DNA of 64,000 bases. Source: Corylus avellana. Lineage: Eukaryota; Streptophyta; Magnoliopsida; Fagales; Betulaceae. Location: assembly GCF_901000735.1 (NCBI RefSeq), contig NC_081542.1:29990838-30054837 (forward strand), in the 5' to 3' direction. The notes under the pieces were generated by a model. The model worked only from the letters and a program-made list of their open reading frames with translations, was not told the origin of the DNA and did no database searches. The translations under genes were made by a program, and so were the position numbers. Positions 22,560-34,709 of the stretch are shown here, piece after piece; within the stretch, counting starts at the first letter, position 1; every line of letters begins with the position of its first letter.

Positions 22560-22735
22560 TCCAAATCCTCCCCTGTAACCTCTTTTCGCCTTTCAATTAG
22601 AAAAATAAATAAATAAATCCAGTAAATGAAGGAGCTTAGAAGTTTATCCCACCCCTGTAACCTCTTTTCGCCTTTCAATTAGAAAAATAAATAAATAAAT
22701 CCAATAAATGAAGGAGCTTAGAAGTTGATCTCAAT
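22560..22735. repeat. 82-bp tandem duplication
   Basis: Units starting at 22570 and 22652 (CCCCTGTAACCTCTTTTCGC) are nearly identical. Surroundings (22350-23060) are AT-rich and share words with RLP upstream regions (for example AATTCCACGTGGACCAC). No gene seen. Confidence 0.85.
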
Positions 22736-23063
22736 ATATATATATATATACACATGCAGATTGCCTCTTAAATTCCACGTGGACCACATGGGTGTCAATA
22801 ATTTCCATGCATCCACCCCAAAACAAAAAATGATAAGACCATTCAAAATAGATATTAAAGATGTCACGTTCTGAAAGCTAAGTAATGAAATAAATAATCA
22901 ATTTAATAAAATTTAATTATTATTTAAAACATGTAAATATACATAAGTTGTGTAATTTATAATTTAGGAAAAAATCTATATATCCCCTCAAACTACCATT
23001 TAATTAATAATGTTACCCTCCAAAATTTTAATTAGGTCAGTCTCCTCCAAACTACCAAAATAT

Positions 23064-23465
23064 CACTGCAAAAATATTAGGGTTTAGTGACGTGGCAACT
23101 GTTCATACGATTTATGCCACGTCACTGTATTGTAACGTGTTAAAATATAACAGGCTACCATTATTTTTGGTAACGTTGTATTTTTAACACGTCACTATAT
23201 GGTGACGTGTTAAAAATACCAAGTTACCATAAGATGACGTGTCTAATAGACACGTCATCTTATAGTAACGTGTTATTTAACATGTTGCCAAATGGTAACG
23301 TGTTGAAATAACATGTTGCCATTTTGCAACGTGTCAAAATGCCACGTTACCATATAGTAACGTGGCATTTTGAACACGTTACCATAATAGTAACATGGCA
23401 TTTATGGTAACGTGTTCAAAATGCCACATTACCATATGGTAACGTGGCATTTTCACACGTAACCA
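23064..23465. repeat. Left subterminal inverted array of CACTA C
   Basis: Alternating GTAACGTGT and ACACGTTAC-like motifs, many paired as palindromes (TTTTAACACGTCAC..GTGACGTGTTAAAA). A further small patch with the same motif is at 24186-24260. Confidence 0.85.
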
Positions 23466-23963
23466 GTAGTTTATTTTTCAAAAATATATATTTTTGGATA
23501 TTTGATGAAATTTTTTTTTTTTATGCACTCTTTACAAGTGTATTTTATACAAGTGTACTCTTGTAATCTTGATAAAAAAAAATATTAGTAATAATTTTGA
23601 TAAAAAAAATATTGGGGCTTACGACTTTGTGACAAGCCCTAGAAAGATCTCATGCTAAATGTGAGTCCCCAGAGAAAGATCAAAACCCAAAAAATATATG
23701 GTTAAGATATGCCTCTAGAACAAAATATGCATTAGTGCTTGTGTTTTACAACACTAAAGGCATCACTACTACTTCTTATGTGTCAAGCATACTAGACGCT
23801 ATTAGCTCTATAACATTAACACGATGCTTTATTTCATAATCAGGATATGCAGTAATTGATAGGATTAATCCTATCAATTAATTAACCAAATTAAGGAATT
23901 GGCAGATGCAATCCCTGAACATGCATGGTGAAAATATATATATATATGCACGCATATATGCTG

Positions 23964-23996
<33 letters not shown>

Positions 23997-25657
23997 CTTA
24001 TAAGTTGATAATTAATTAATTATCAATTAATAAACTTAAAATAAATTTTGTTTTATAATTGCAAGTATTATGTAATATGCTTTATAATATATCAATTAAG
24101 TACTATTATGCTTAATTAATAATTTGCAAGTATATATTAATATAAATTACAGCTTTATATAAATTAATTATATATATATATATATATGGCACGTTACAAT
24201 TTGCTAACGTGCCACAGAGGCACGCTACAAAATAGTAACGTGCCTATGTGGCACGTTACAAAAAGTTTCCTCGGGACCATGCGCATGGTCAGAAGCGCAT
24301 GGTCCCTTTATTTTTTTCTTCTTCTTTTTTCCCCTGTTCTGCTTCTTCTCCTCCGATCCTTTTCTCTTTTTTTTTCTTCTGCTTCTTCTCCCCCGCGCAG
24401 TGCACGTAGCTACTTCCTCCCCCTGCATTCCAAATTTTTTCTTTCTTCTTCTCACATTTTCCAGCCACCTTCTCCTCAATATTTCTCTCACATTTTTCAC
24501 CTTGCTTCTAGATTATTCGGATTTTGTAGCAGGCCGCCAACCACCTCACGCCACCATCTTCTCTCTTCGCCGGCGAACTCAGCTCCGGCCGCCAACTCAC
24601 CTCTCACTTGTTTTTCGCCCATCGATCAGGTATATGTATATATAGTTTTTTTTTTAAGTATATATTGATAGGTAGTTTAAAATTTTCTCTGCAGTAAGGG
24701 GAAAAAATATATGTTCAAATTTTGTATATATATATAAAATTGATTCTTGTAATGTATGGGTTTATAGAAATATTGTATATGTGTATGTTACTTTTTTTTT
24801 GTTAGCTAGTTAACTTATTAATTTGGTTGAACTATAGATTATTTTTAGTGTCCTATGTTTGTACGTACATAGAAATGTAAGATTGTCCAATATGAGCATG
24901 CATGCAAAATATTTATAGACATGTACGTCTTTAGGTAGGTAGTTTGAAATTAGCTAAATGTTTTTATTTTGTGTATGTTTTACAAACCTATATATTATAT
25001 AAATGATCACTTATATAATACATAAAATATAGAAAATAGATTATATAAATCATTTATATAAATGATTACAAAAATAATAATAAAAAATACATAATGCTAT
25101 CAAATAAATTTATAAAAAATAAAAAAATAATAAAAAATAAAAAAAAATATAAAAAAAAATAAAAAAAACCCTACCTAGGCAGCTAGTTAAATGAATTTTA
25201 TTTAGGGTCCCCATATGAAATTAAAATTATGTAACTTTATTTTTTTCAATAAATTGGGACAAAAACATAACTTAAATTTATTTTATTTAGGGCCTCCTAA
25301 CAAATTACAACCTTTTCAATTTGTTTAATATAATTTGGTTTAGGTTTTGCAACTTTATATTAAAGTACATGTTATTAAATAAACAACGAACGTAGATGTT
25401 TTTTTCCAGTACGGTACCCATGACAATAGTTTTGATTTTGTATTATAATGTGGTTTAAGGTTTGGAAATTACGTACTTCATGTAAACTTTAAGCGGAAAA
25501 AACAACAAAGAAAAATGAAATAAAAGAATAACAATAAAGTAATTAACAACAATTTACTTATTCACTGTTAGGGTTCCAATGCGCCATAGTTATGCATTTA
25601 TGTTTACGTTTAGCGTAATTCTTATATATTTATGTTTCTAATATACGTAGTAGCAAT

Positions 25658-27284
25658 ATGGACAAGAGTTGGATGAAAAAGTCAAGGGGTACGACGGAAT
25701 ACAGAGAAGGATGTAGAGCGTTTGTGGAATTCGCAGTTAGGAACTGTGGCACTCCCGACAAACTTATTTTGTGCCCCTGTAAGACGTGTCGCTGTAATAG
25801 GAGACACCCCCCATGTTTGGTATACGACCACTTGACAGGTGGGAAAGGAATATGGCCCCAATACACATTCTGGATTTATCATGGCGAGAGGCCTGTTAGA
25901 GCTCCCGTGGATGGCTCGAATTCTTCACTTCCGGCAACAGCTGCGAGTGCAAGCTCTGAACAGGGTGAAAATATGCATGCCATGTTGCGTGATGCATTCG
26001 GCATGCATGAAGTTAGAGTTGACAATAGTGAGCCTCGGGTTGAGGTGCATGGAGAGGAAGAAGACATTGTACATGACGAAGCCGATGGAGGTGACGTACG
26101 AAAGTATGAGGAATTGCTTAAAAAGGGAGACAAACCGCTTCATGATAAGACCAAACATAGCAAGCTGAGTGTTACTGTACATCTGTACAATTTGAAGTGT
26201 GTGGGTGGAGTTAGTAATATGATATTCTCGTGTTTCCTCGATCTAATCAATCAGTTGGTGCCTGCACAAGGATTCGATAAGACAAAGTGCAAACAGAGGG
26301 CGAACGATCACGGACGATCATTTGGAAACCCAACATTTTGAGCAATTCTGCGATTGGTACTGTGACTACGTAAGACTAATGTCACCCCTTGTAAATTTCA
26401 TAATGTTTCATCAATGTACTAACAAAACTTCGTCATTGTGTATGACTCGTAGGTCGATTGTTCGGACGATCGACTTCAGAAGGATATGGGTGCCAAACAA
26501 GTAATGCATTGTAGAGGCCCGATGGTCTCAGCAGTCCAATATAACAGATATGTGGTAAACGGCAAGTTCTTTCGAACTATCGCACATGATGTGGGACAGA
26601 GGTCTCAGAATAGTGGCGTGTGCGTGCCGACTGTTGATGGCGAAACATACTACGGGAAAGTAACTCAAATACTTGAGGTGGAGTATTACGACAGGACAAA
26701 ATATGTTATGTTCAAGTGTGACTGGGCTGACACCACAAGGAACAGGGGGTACAGGGTGGACGAGTATGGCATAATGCTTGTCAACTTCAAAAACCTTGTC
26801 CATAAGGGGGAGCTGATTAGTGATGAGCCGTATGTACTAGTTTCCCAAGTGGAACAAGTTTTTTACGTCGAAGATGAAAGGAACCCAGATTGGGCTTGCG
26901 CGGTGAGGACGAAACCTAGAAACGTATACGACGTTGGTCAGGGTCAAACGCCTGATGATCCTCATGCCAACTATCACGAGATCGAGAGTGAGCCACTCAC
27001 TTTAAACAATAATCAGCTGTACGATCCGCACGATGACATCCAATATGTCCGACCCGGCTTTGCACCAATCGAGGCGTATGTCATTTCATATGAAATAAAT
27101 ATTTTACATTTATTGGTTTGTTGTTATTTATTAATTTGTTCATTGATTGGGTTAATTTTTTCGTGCGTCCAATATCTTATTAATTTGTTCATTTATTAAT
27201 TTTTACGTCATACATGTAATGAATATTTCTCACACTATACACATAACTAATTGGGTGCGTGCTGTATTTCACAGGTTGATATGA
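25658..27284 (+). pseudogene. TNP2-like CACTA transposase gene, catalytic core deleted
   Basis: Exon 1 starts at 25658 and encodes a transposase-associated N-terminal domain (MDKSWMKKSRGTTEYREG; a Cys-rich CPCKTC motif; WIYHGE), then the HSKLSVTVHLYNLKCVGGVS region that normally leads into the catalytic domain (Transposase_21). That core is missing: near 26270-26320 the sequence jumps, with a frameshift, to the part normally found after it. From 26322 the frame reads HFEQFCDWYCDY, then an intron (donor 26370, acceptor ending 26452), then RGPMVSAVQYNRYVVNG and the C-terminal DUF4216-type domain (about 26660-26930). The next donor is at 27076 and the acceptor ends at 27274. The product could not catalyse transposition but might bind DNA or partners. 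Confidence 0.83.
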
Positions 27285-27705
27285 GTACTCGGGGGAAGTC
27301 AAGAGGACGGCGGGGAGCCGCTTCTACGTCGAGATCACACCATGGCCTGACAGATAGTGAGGCACAGGAAGTTGCTATGCTTCTGCAGCAGCAATCAGGG
27401 TATCGACCGATACTTCCAGATAATGTAGACAGGCAGTTACATGCCAGAGACGATCATGCCTGTGACATAATCCCCACTTCAGCTGATATATCCCAAATAC
27501 TCGCTGAGGCAAGAGGTCCGACAGGCCTTACACAGTTTGGCTATCGATATGAGCCTAGCCCTTGCGACCCTGGCGCCTCCATGCGTTTGCCATCCCCGCC
27601 ACCTACATTACCACATGGCTTTTTCGATCAGCAGCCAAACAGCGGCGCACCTGTGGATGATAGTGACACACAGTCTGGTGAAGACATAGATGATGGGATA
27701 GGTGA
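27281..27705 (+). pseudogene. CACTA C second gene, 5' exon cut by gypsy insertion
   Basis: Starts at ATG 27281 after the acceptor AG at 27273-27274. The protein begins with an Arg/Ser-rich tract (MSTRGKSRGRRG) and runs to an acidic stretch (DTQSGEDIDDG). At 27706 the gypsy LTR starts; the frame continues 14 codons into the LTR and stops at 27749-27751. The interrupted exon resumes at 36846. The start ATG overlaps the in-frame TGA of the TNP2-like frame in the predicted spliced message (ATGA). Confidence 0.72.
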
Positions 27706-27814
27706 TGTGACAATCCTAAGTCCCTTTAGAGTATTTTTAGTTGACTCGTAGTTTTTTTTTTTAAAAAAAAAAAAGGGTTGGCTTAGGTTAACAATGAGAA
27801 TGGACAAATTAAAA

Positions 27815-27849
<35 letters not shown>

Positions 27850-29847
27850 TAATAATAATAATAAGTAAATAAAATAAAAGAGTAAAATATAAATAATATA
27901 TATGGGAAGCCCTAGGCGCCAACAAAAAAAAAAAAAAATGAATGAAAACCCTAAAGCTCGCCGCCTACCCTTTAAAAACCATTGATTTTTTTTTTTCTCT
28001 TCTTGCCCACCCTATTTATATAAGACAAACCCTTAGCCGCTCTTACACTCTTACAGTACACCAAAAGTTCTTGCTCTCTTCTCCTCAGTGTGCGTCAGGT
28101 ATGGTTCTTTGCCTCACAACTTGCTTTTCTTCTCCTTAGATATATATACTTATTTCAAGCACAACTGGGTCAAAATTTCAGTATTTTTCCTTGGTTGCCG
28201 TGTGGCCTTGTCGTGGGAAAGAGATTTGTCTTTTTGTTTTACTCCTCACGTGCAGCTATATATATATAGTGATTTGAAGGATTTATAAATATATATACAT
28301 GAATACTTTAAAGTATATATAATGATTTGAAGGATTTCAAATATATGTACATCTGGAATGTTTTAATATATATATATAGTACCTTAAAATATACCAACAC
28401 ATATAAAGTTACAGGTTTTGCATATATATAGCATTCTGACGGAGGTATATTATATACACGCACGGTAGAGTTATATATATATATATATGGTATTCAAGTT
28501 GTTCATCTATATATATAGATAGGGTAGTGGGCAGTGTATATATATATATATATATATATAGTATGGAAGAACTTAAGGTATATATATATATAAAGGAGTA
28601 CTACTAAATAAATAAATTCTGAAAATTTTATGAGAAAATATACCTAAATACCTAAGTAAGTTCATTCTCAATTGATTAGCAAGCCAACTCATAATAGTAG
28701 TAGAATGTTTTGTTGTGACGTGTATGAGGGTAGTAATGTGTCTGTATTTCTTTCAGGAAATTAGTTAGCAGTCAGAGGAAAATTTTACTGCAGTCAAGAG
28801 GTAAGTGAATTTATTATCCCTTCTAGAAAAATTATCATTTCATGCTATTTATGCAATTTTGTTTCAAACTGTAAATGATTATTTTGTTTATATTATGGAA
28901 TTATGTTGCATGCATGACAAGTTTGAGAAAAAGAAACTTTGTGAAAATAATGATGTTTATAAGAGAATTTTGAGAAAATGATAATAAACCCTCCTACATG
29001 TTGCCCTAAGATGTACCTAGAGAAGTACAAGAAATGAGAAAATAATGTTTTAAAATGAGGGCACATGTAGGGGTGAGTGTATTTTTGGCCCCAAGAGAAA
29101 CAAGAGAGAAGCTCGGTACCGATGCTAAGGATGGAGGCGCAACCGCTGAAGGAGGCTCTGCCAGAAGGTGGTTCCATCATAGTTTTATTTTTGCCATGCT
29201 GAGTGCACCCAAAGTTAATTGACTGGCCAGGGGATGGGGCTGCGGCCACAGTATCTCATCCCAGGTCGCAAGGACCGCGCAACCCTAGCATATTGGGGTA
29301 ACAGTATACATGGGCCCTAGTATGAGATAAAGACTATCAAAAATTTTATTGATGAAAATATATTTTATTTACTTTCTGTTTTCTTTAAAAATATACATGG
29401 AACATATGTAGTTATGAGTTCCATTTTTCAAAACGGGACAAGGAGTAAAACTGCTCATGGTTGTGGATTTCACTTACTGGGCCCCCTTTGGGCTCATCAG
29501 TTTTTATTTCTTGTTTCAGGTGGTGACCAGGCTGCACTAGGAGGCCGGAATGGGGGCGGGCATATTTAGGATTTCTTATGATTTCATATTAGTCAAGTTA
29601 ATAAGTGCATTGGCACAGTTTTCTTTCAGAGATTGATAGATTTATTTTAATAAGGGTCTCTATCTCGTTGTGAGACATATTTCTGTTAAACAAGAATATT
29701 TCAGTTTAGTTATTATTTCTAGACATGATATTCTAGACTTTCATGCATTCATTGTTATACTAGTATTGTTAGTTGATAAACCTTATGAATCTTTGCGAGT
29801 AAGAGAATCATTAACAAACCTAACCCTAACGGGCTGGGGATGTTACA
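27706..29847 (+). repeat. Gypsy 5' LTR
   Basis: Matches 34710-36840. Contains a possible TATA box (TATATAAG, 28017-28024), many TA microsatellites (28260-28600) and TAA repeats (27820-27865). Confidence 0.92.
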
Positions 29848-29851
29848 ATTT

Positions 29852-29863
29852 TGGTATCAGAGC
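29852..29863 (+). other. Gypsy primer-binding site
   Basis: TGGTATCAGAGC, an exact plant initiator tRNA-Met PBS, four bases after the 5' LTR. Confidence 0.92.
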
Positions 29864-30038
29864 AAAGGTTATAAGGTTCTGTAGACTTTAAGAATTAGAA
29901 CTATTGATAGAAGTAGGGGGGTAATGGGAAGCCACATTCCGGCCAAGTAGAGTCTGTCTTTGTAGTCACTTATAGATAGTACTTGAATACATTCTAACTG
30001 CTTACTATTTTCTTTTCTTTTACCTCGGTCATAGAACA

Positions 30039-31179
30039 ATGGCACCCCCGACTCGCAGCCGTACTACTAACATCGAGGAGGGTCATACCGGGGGCAACGA
30101 GGCTGGGAACGGAGGAAACACCACTGCCAACCAGCAACCGGAAGCTTTGACTGCGTTGGCGGCGCAACTTGTGAGCTTACTGGCAATGGGTTACCAATAC
30201 CAAGGGAGGAACATCCAGTGAAGGGCAGCAAGGGTGTACTTTTGGAAACTTTAATCGGCAACGCCGTCCTGTTTTTTATGGACAACCCGACGCAATAGCT
30301 GCCGAAAACTGGGTCTTACAAATAGAGAAGCTGATGGATGTGATGAACTGCACCGAAGAACAGAGGGTCAAGTATGCTACCTTCTACCTCACTGAGGGAG
30401 CTGAACGGTGGTGGACCGCTCAGAAGGAACACCTGCAACAACGACTAGGAGCAATCATTCCCTGGATGGACTTCAAGGAAGCGTTCTTGGAGCGATTCTT
30501 TCCTCAAACTACTCGACAGGCCAAGGCCCAGGAATTTACAGATTTGATTCAAGGATCAATGACGGTGGAGCAATATGCTGCCAAGTTCATTGAACTTTCT
30601 CGCTTCGCGCCTTACTTGGTGTCCACAGAAGAGCTCACAGCAAGAAAGTTTGAACGAGGGTTACAGCCGCGCATCATGAATCAGATTGTGGGATTTGAGA
30701 TTTGCAAATTGACAGACTTGATCAACAAGGCGGCAGTAATTAAGCGGACACAGAGAATGAACTCGGAATACTTTAATCAGAAGAAGAGAGTTGCACTGCA
30801 AGGAAACCGCTCAGGGGGACAATCATTCCATGCCAATAAGAGAAGACTTAACCAACCAGCAGAGAGGAGTTACATACCTCAGCAATTCCATAACCAAAGA
30901 GGGGGCGAGCAACGCCCTTCCTGCCAGAAGTGCGGTAGGATGCATAATGGGAATTGCCTCTACGGGCAATTAGGCTACTTTAAGTGCGGGAAACCTGGAC
31001 ATATCGCGAGGGACTGTAGGTCCTACCAACAACCAAGCCAATCAAAACCGCTCAGAGGGATAGAAAACCACGGCACCTGCTCAGGTATATGCTTTGACAC
31101 TAAGCAATGCAGCGGCGTCAAACGATGTAGTAACATGTACTCTTCCTATTTCGTCTGGTATAACTTCTGTTCTTTTTGA
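30039..31179 (+). pseudogene. Gypsy gag, frameshifted
   Basis: Starts at 30039 (MAPPTRSRTTN). A frameshift near 30170-30220 separates the first 60 codons from the retrotransposon gag domain, which continues in another frame to 31179 (RWWTAQKEHL, EQYAAKFIELSRFAPYLV, ARKFERGLQPRI). Near the C terminus the knuckle region reads YFKCGKPGHIARDC, where the first Cys of the CCHC box is Tyr; an upstream CQKCGRMHNGNC remains. A second frameshift near 31080-31100 separates gag from protease. Confidence 0.85.
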
Positions 31180-31786
31180 TTCAGGGGCAACACACTCGTT
31201 TGTGTCGTATTTCTTTGTTAAAGCCTGCTGTCTAGAGTCTGAAGCCTTAGATGTAAATTTAGCAGTTGCTACACCGATAGGGAGTACAATTTTATGCACC
31301 TTAGTAGTTAAGGATTGTCCTATTTTAGTTGAAGGCCATGTCATGCTCGCGAATCTCGTTATCTTTGAGATGAGCGGGTTTGATATTATTTTAGGCATGG
31401 ATTGGCTATCCATGTATCATGCTTGCGTGGACTGCTTCCACAAGGAGATCGTGTTTAGACCACCGGGAGCAGCAGAGTTCAAGATTCGGGGGAATCAGAA
31501 TACTGGCACAGTCAAATTGATATCTGCACTACGGGTGACCAAATTACTGAGAAGTGGGTGTTCAGGATACTTGGCTTGCGTGACAGAAGAAAATTCGGGA
31601 TGCAAGCTTGAGGAAATACCTATAGTACGAGAATTTGCGGACGTTTTTCCAGAAGAGTTGCCAAGGATACCGCCGGACAGGGAGATCGAATTCACTATTG
31701 ACTTATTACCAAACACTGCACCCATATCCAAGGCTCTGTACAGAATGAGGGATACCGCCGGACAGGGAGATCGAATTCACCATTGA
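31094..31786 (+). pseudogene. Gypsy aspartic protease and start of RT
   Basis: Contains the protease active-site motif LFDSGATHSFV, the GFDIILGMDWLS motif, and the linker [20 protein letters not shown] leading into RT. The frame is then broken by an 85-base tandem duplication (31666-31750 repeated at 31751-31835), which is not a multiple of three. Confidence 0.87.
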
Positions 31787-33333
31787 CTTATTACCAAACA
31801 CTGCACCCATATCCAAGGCTCCGTACAGAATGGCACCGTTGGAGCTCAAGGAACTCAAGGATCAGTTACAAGAACTTCTGGACAAGGGTTTTATCCGCCC
31901 TAGTGTTTCTCTATGGGGAGCACCGGTCCTATTCGTGAAGAAAAAGGATGGATCGATGAGACTATGTATCGACTATCGGGAACTGAATAAGGTGACAATC
32001 AAGAATAGATACCCATTACCGAGGATTGATGACCTCTTTGACCAGCTCCAAGGGTCACAGGTATTCTCAAAAAATTGACCTTCGTTCTGGCTATCACCAA
32101 CTCAAGATTCAAGAGAAGGATGTACAAAAGACGGCGTTCCGAACAAGGTATGGGCATTATGAATTCTTAGTCATGCCTTTTGGGTTAACTAATGCTCCGG
32201 CAGCTTTCATGGATATGATGAATCGGATTTTTCGAGAGCTTGTCTATCGGTGTGTGGTGGTATTTATCGACGACATCTTAATCTACTCAAAGAGTTGGGA
32301 AGAGCATGAAGAGCATTTGCGGACGGTGTTGAGCGTCTTGAGGAAACACCAACTCTACGCAAAATTCAAGAAATGCAAATTCTGGTTGGACAATGTGGCG
32401 TTCTTGGGGCACGTTGTTACCAAGGATGGAATTGCAGTAGACCCAGGGAAAGTGGAGGCGGTGGTCAATTGGGTGAGGCCGTCGAATGCCCATGAGGTGC
32501 GAAGTTTTCTGGGTCTTGCCGGCTATTATAGGAGGTTCTTTGAAGGGTTTTCTCGGTTGGCAGCACCATTGACCAAACTTACAAGGAAGAACGAAAAATT
32601 TCAGTGGTCGGAGGAGTGTGAACAAAGTTTCCAAGAATTGAAGCAACGTTTAGTCACCGCACCGGTCCTCACTCTCCCATCAGGATCGGATGGATTTGTA
32701 ATTTATAGTGACGCCTCACACAAAGGGTTGGATTGCGTACTAATGCAGAAAGGGAAAGTAATCGCCTATGCCTCGAGACAATTGAAGACTTACGAGCGCA
32801 ATTATCCGACTCACGACCTTGAGCTTGCTGCAGTAGGCTTTGCTCTTAAGATATGGCGACACTACTTATACGGGGAGCGTTGTGAAATCTACACAGATCA
32901 TAAAAGCCTGAAATACTTCTTCACCCAGAAAGAGCTCAATATGCGCCAAAGACATTGGCTGGAACTCCTAAAGGACTACGATTGTACGATCAACTACCAC
33001 CCAGGGAAGGCGAATGTAGTTGTTGATGCTCTCAGTAGAAAAACTATTGTTGGAAGCGTATCTGCCATGTTCACCATGCAAAAGGAACTACTCCTTGACT
33101 TTGAAAGGGCCGGAGTAGAGATGATGGTGGGAGAGATCCAGTCTTACATGAGTAGCCTAAGCTTGGAGCCGACCTTAATGGAGCAAATTAGAACCGCCCA
33201 GTTATCAGATAACGAAATTATTAGAAGCCGTGAAGAAGTTGAAAAAGGGGTACAATCAGATTTTCACATTGGTGGAGATGGGATATTAAAGTTTCGCAAC
33301 CGAGTGTGCATTCCCAAGGACGCAGAATTGAAG
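31751..33333 (+). pseudogene. Gypsy reverse transcriptase and RNase H, frameshifted
   Basis: RT starts in one frame ([40 protein letters not shown]), shifts near 32070-32080, and continues with [21 protein letters not shown] and the catalytic FIDDILIYS. RNase H follows ([19 protein letters not shown]). A TGA at 33334-33336 interrupts just before the integrase zinc-binding domain, where an Arg codon would fit. Confidence 0.87.
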
Positions 33334-33336
33334 TGA

Positions 33337-34602
33337 GTCATCTTGTTAGAAGCCCATCAGTCCCTATATACAATCCATCCAGGTAACACCAAGATGTATC
33401 GGGATTTACGTAGAAATTTTTGGTGAAATGGAATGAAGAAGGATATCGCACGGTATGTAGAACAATGACTCAACTGTCAGCAAGTTAAGGCGGAGCACCA
33501 GAGACCTGCAGGACCTTTGCAACCCCTACCTATTCCTGAGTGGAAATGGGAACGTATTTCGATGGATTTTGTGTCAGGCTTTCCTCGAGCTCCTAGTGGC
33601 CAAGACGCAGTATGGGTCATTGTTGATCGGTTGACGAAGACTGTGCACTTCCTACCCATCAAGATGACTTACAGAATGGATCGACTTGCTAAGCTTTACA
33701 TCAAGGAGATCGTACGATTACATGGGATTCCTATGTCGATTGTGTCGGATCGTGATCCAAGATTCACCTCTAGATTTTGGAGGAGTTTACAAGAAGCATT
33801 GGGAACAAAGCTAACCTTCAGCACAGCGTTTCACCCTCAAACAGACGGACAGACTGAACGGACAATTCAAACCTTGGAAGACATGTTGCGACTATGTGTT
33901 TTGGACTTCAAAGGAAGCTGGATCTAGTACATTCCGTTGATAGAGTTCGCTTACAACAACAGCTATCACGCTAGCATTGAGATGGCACCCTATGAAGCCT
34001 TGTACGGGAGGCGGTGTAGGTCGCCATTATACTGGGACGAAGTAGGAGAGAGAAAACTACTCGGACCAGAGATCATTCAAGACACCTATGAGAAGATAGC
34101 AGTAATTAAGCAGAGATTAGCAGCTGCTCAGAGTCGACAGAAGAGCTACTCCGACGTTAGACGACAAGAACTGGAATTTGAAGTCGGCACAAAGGTCTTT
34201 CTCAAGGTCGCCCATATGAAAGGAGTAATGAGGTTCGGAAGAAGAGGAAAGCTGAGCCCCAGATTTGTGGGTCCCTTCGAGATTCTCGAGAAGATTGGCA
34301 CGGTGGCATATCGTTTGGCACTACCACCAAACTTGACAGGAATTCACAATGTATTTCATATATCCATGCTAAGGAAATACGTACCGGATCCCACACATGT
34401 ATTGGAAAGCGAGCCCCTGCAGATTCAATCCAACATAACTTATGAGGAGACACCGACAAGAATACTGGATAGAAGGCAACAAGTCCTCAGGAACAAGACT
34501 ATCTCTTTAGTGAAAGTGTTATGGAGTAACCACTCCGTGGAAGAAGCTTCATGGGAATTGGAGGAGAGCATGCGGGAGAAGTACCCGTATCTGTTTGAGT
34601 GA
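33337..34602 (+). pseudogene. Gypsy integrase with chromodomain-like tail
   Basis: One frame runs through, broken by TGA near 33424 (in place of a Trp codon) and near 33466, and by TAG at 33925-33927 (in place of Gln). Seen: part of the HHCC zinc region (EAHQSLYTIHPG..NCQQVK), the DDE core ([34 protein letters not shown]), the GRRCRSPLYWDE motif, and a C-terminal chromodomain-like segment (TPTRILDRRQQVLRNK..VEEASWELEE) that in chromoviruses guides insertion to chromatin. Confidence 0.87.
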
Positions 34603-34709
34603 AAGCTGATAGGCCTCAAAGCGACTCTGGCACATCAGGTAATTCCTATGGTCAGTGGGTTAGTTGTTCACCAAATTTCGAGGACGGAATTTTTATAAGG
34701 GGGGAGGAT

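Noticed and set aside
25630..26182. Minus-strand frames opposite the TNP2-like exon
   Set aside because: Shadows of the + strand coding sequence, which has recognisable domains.
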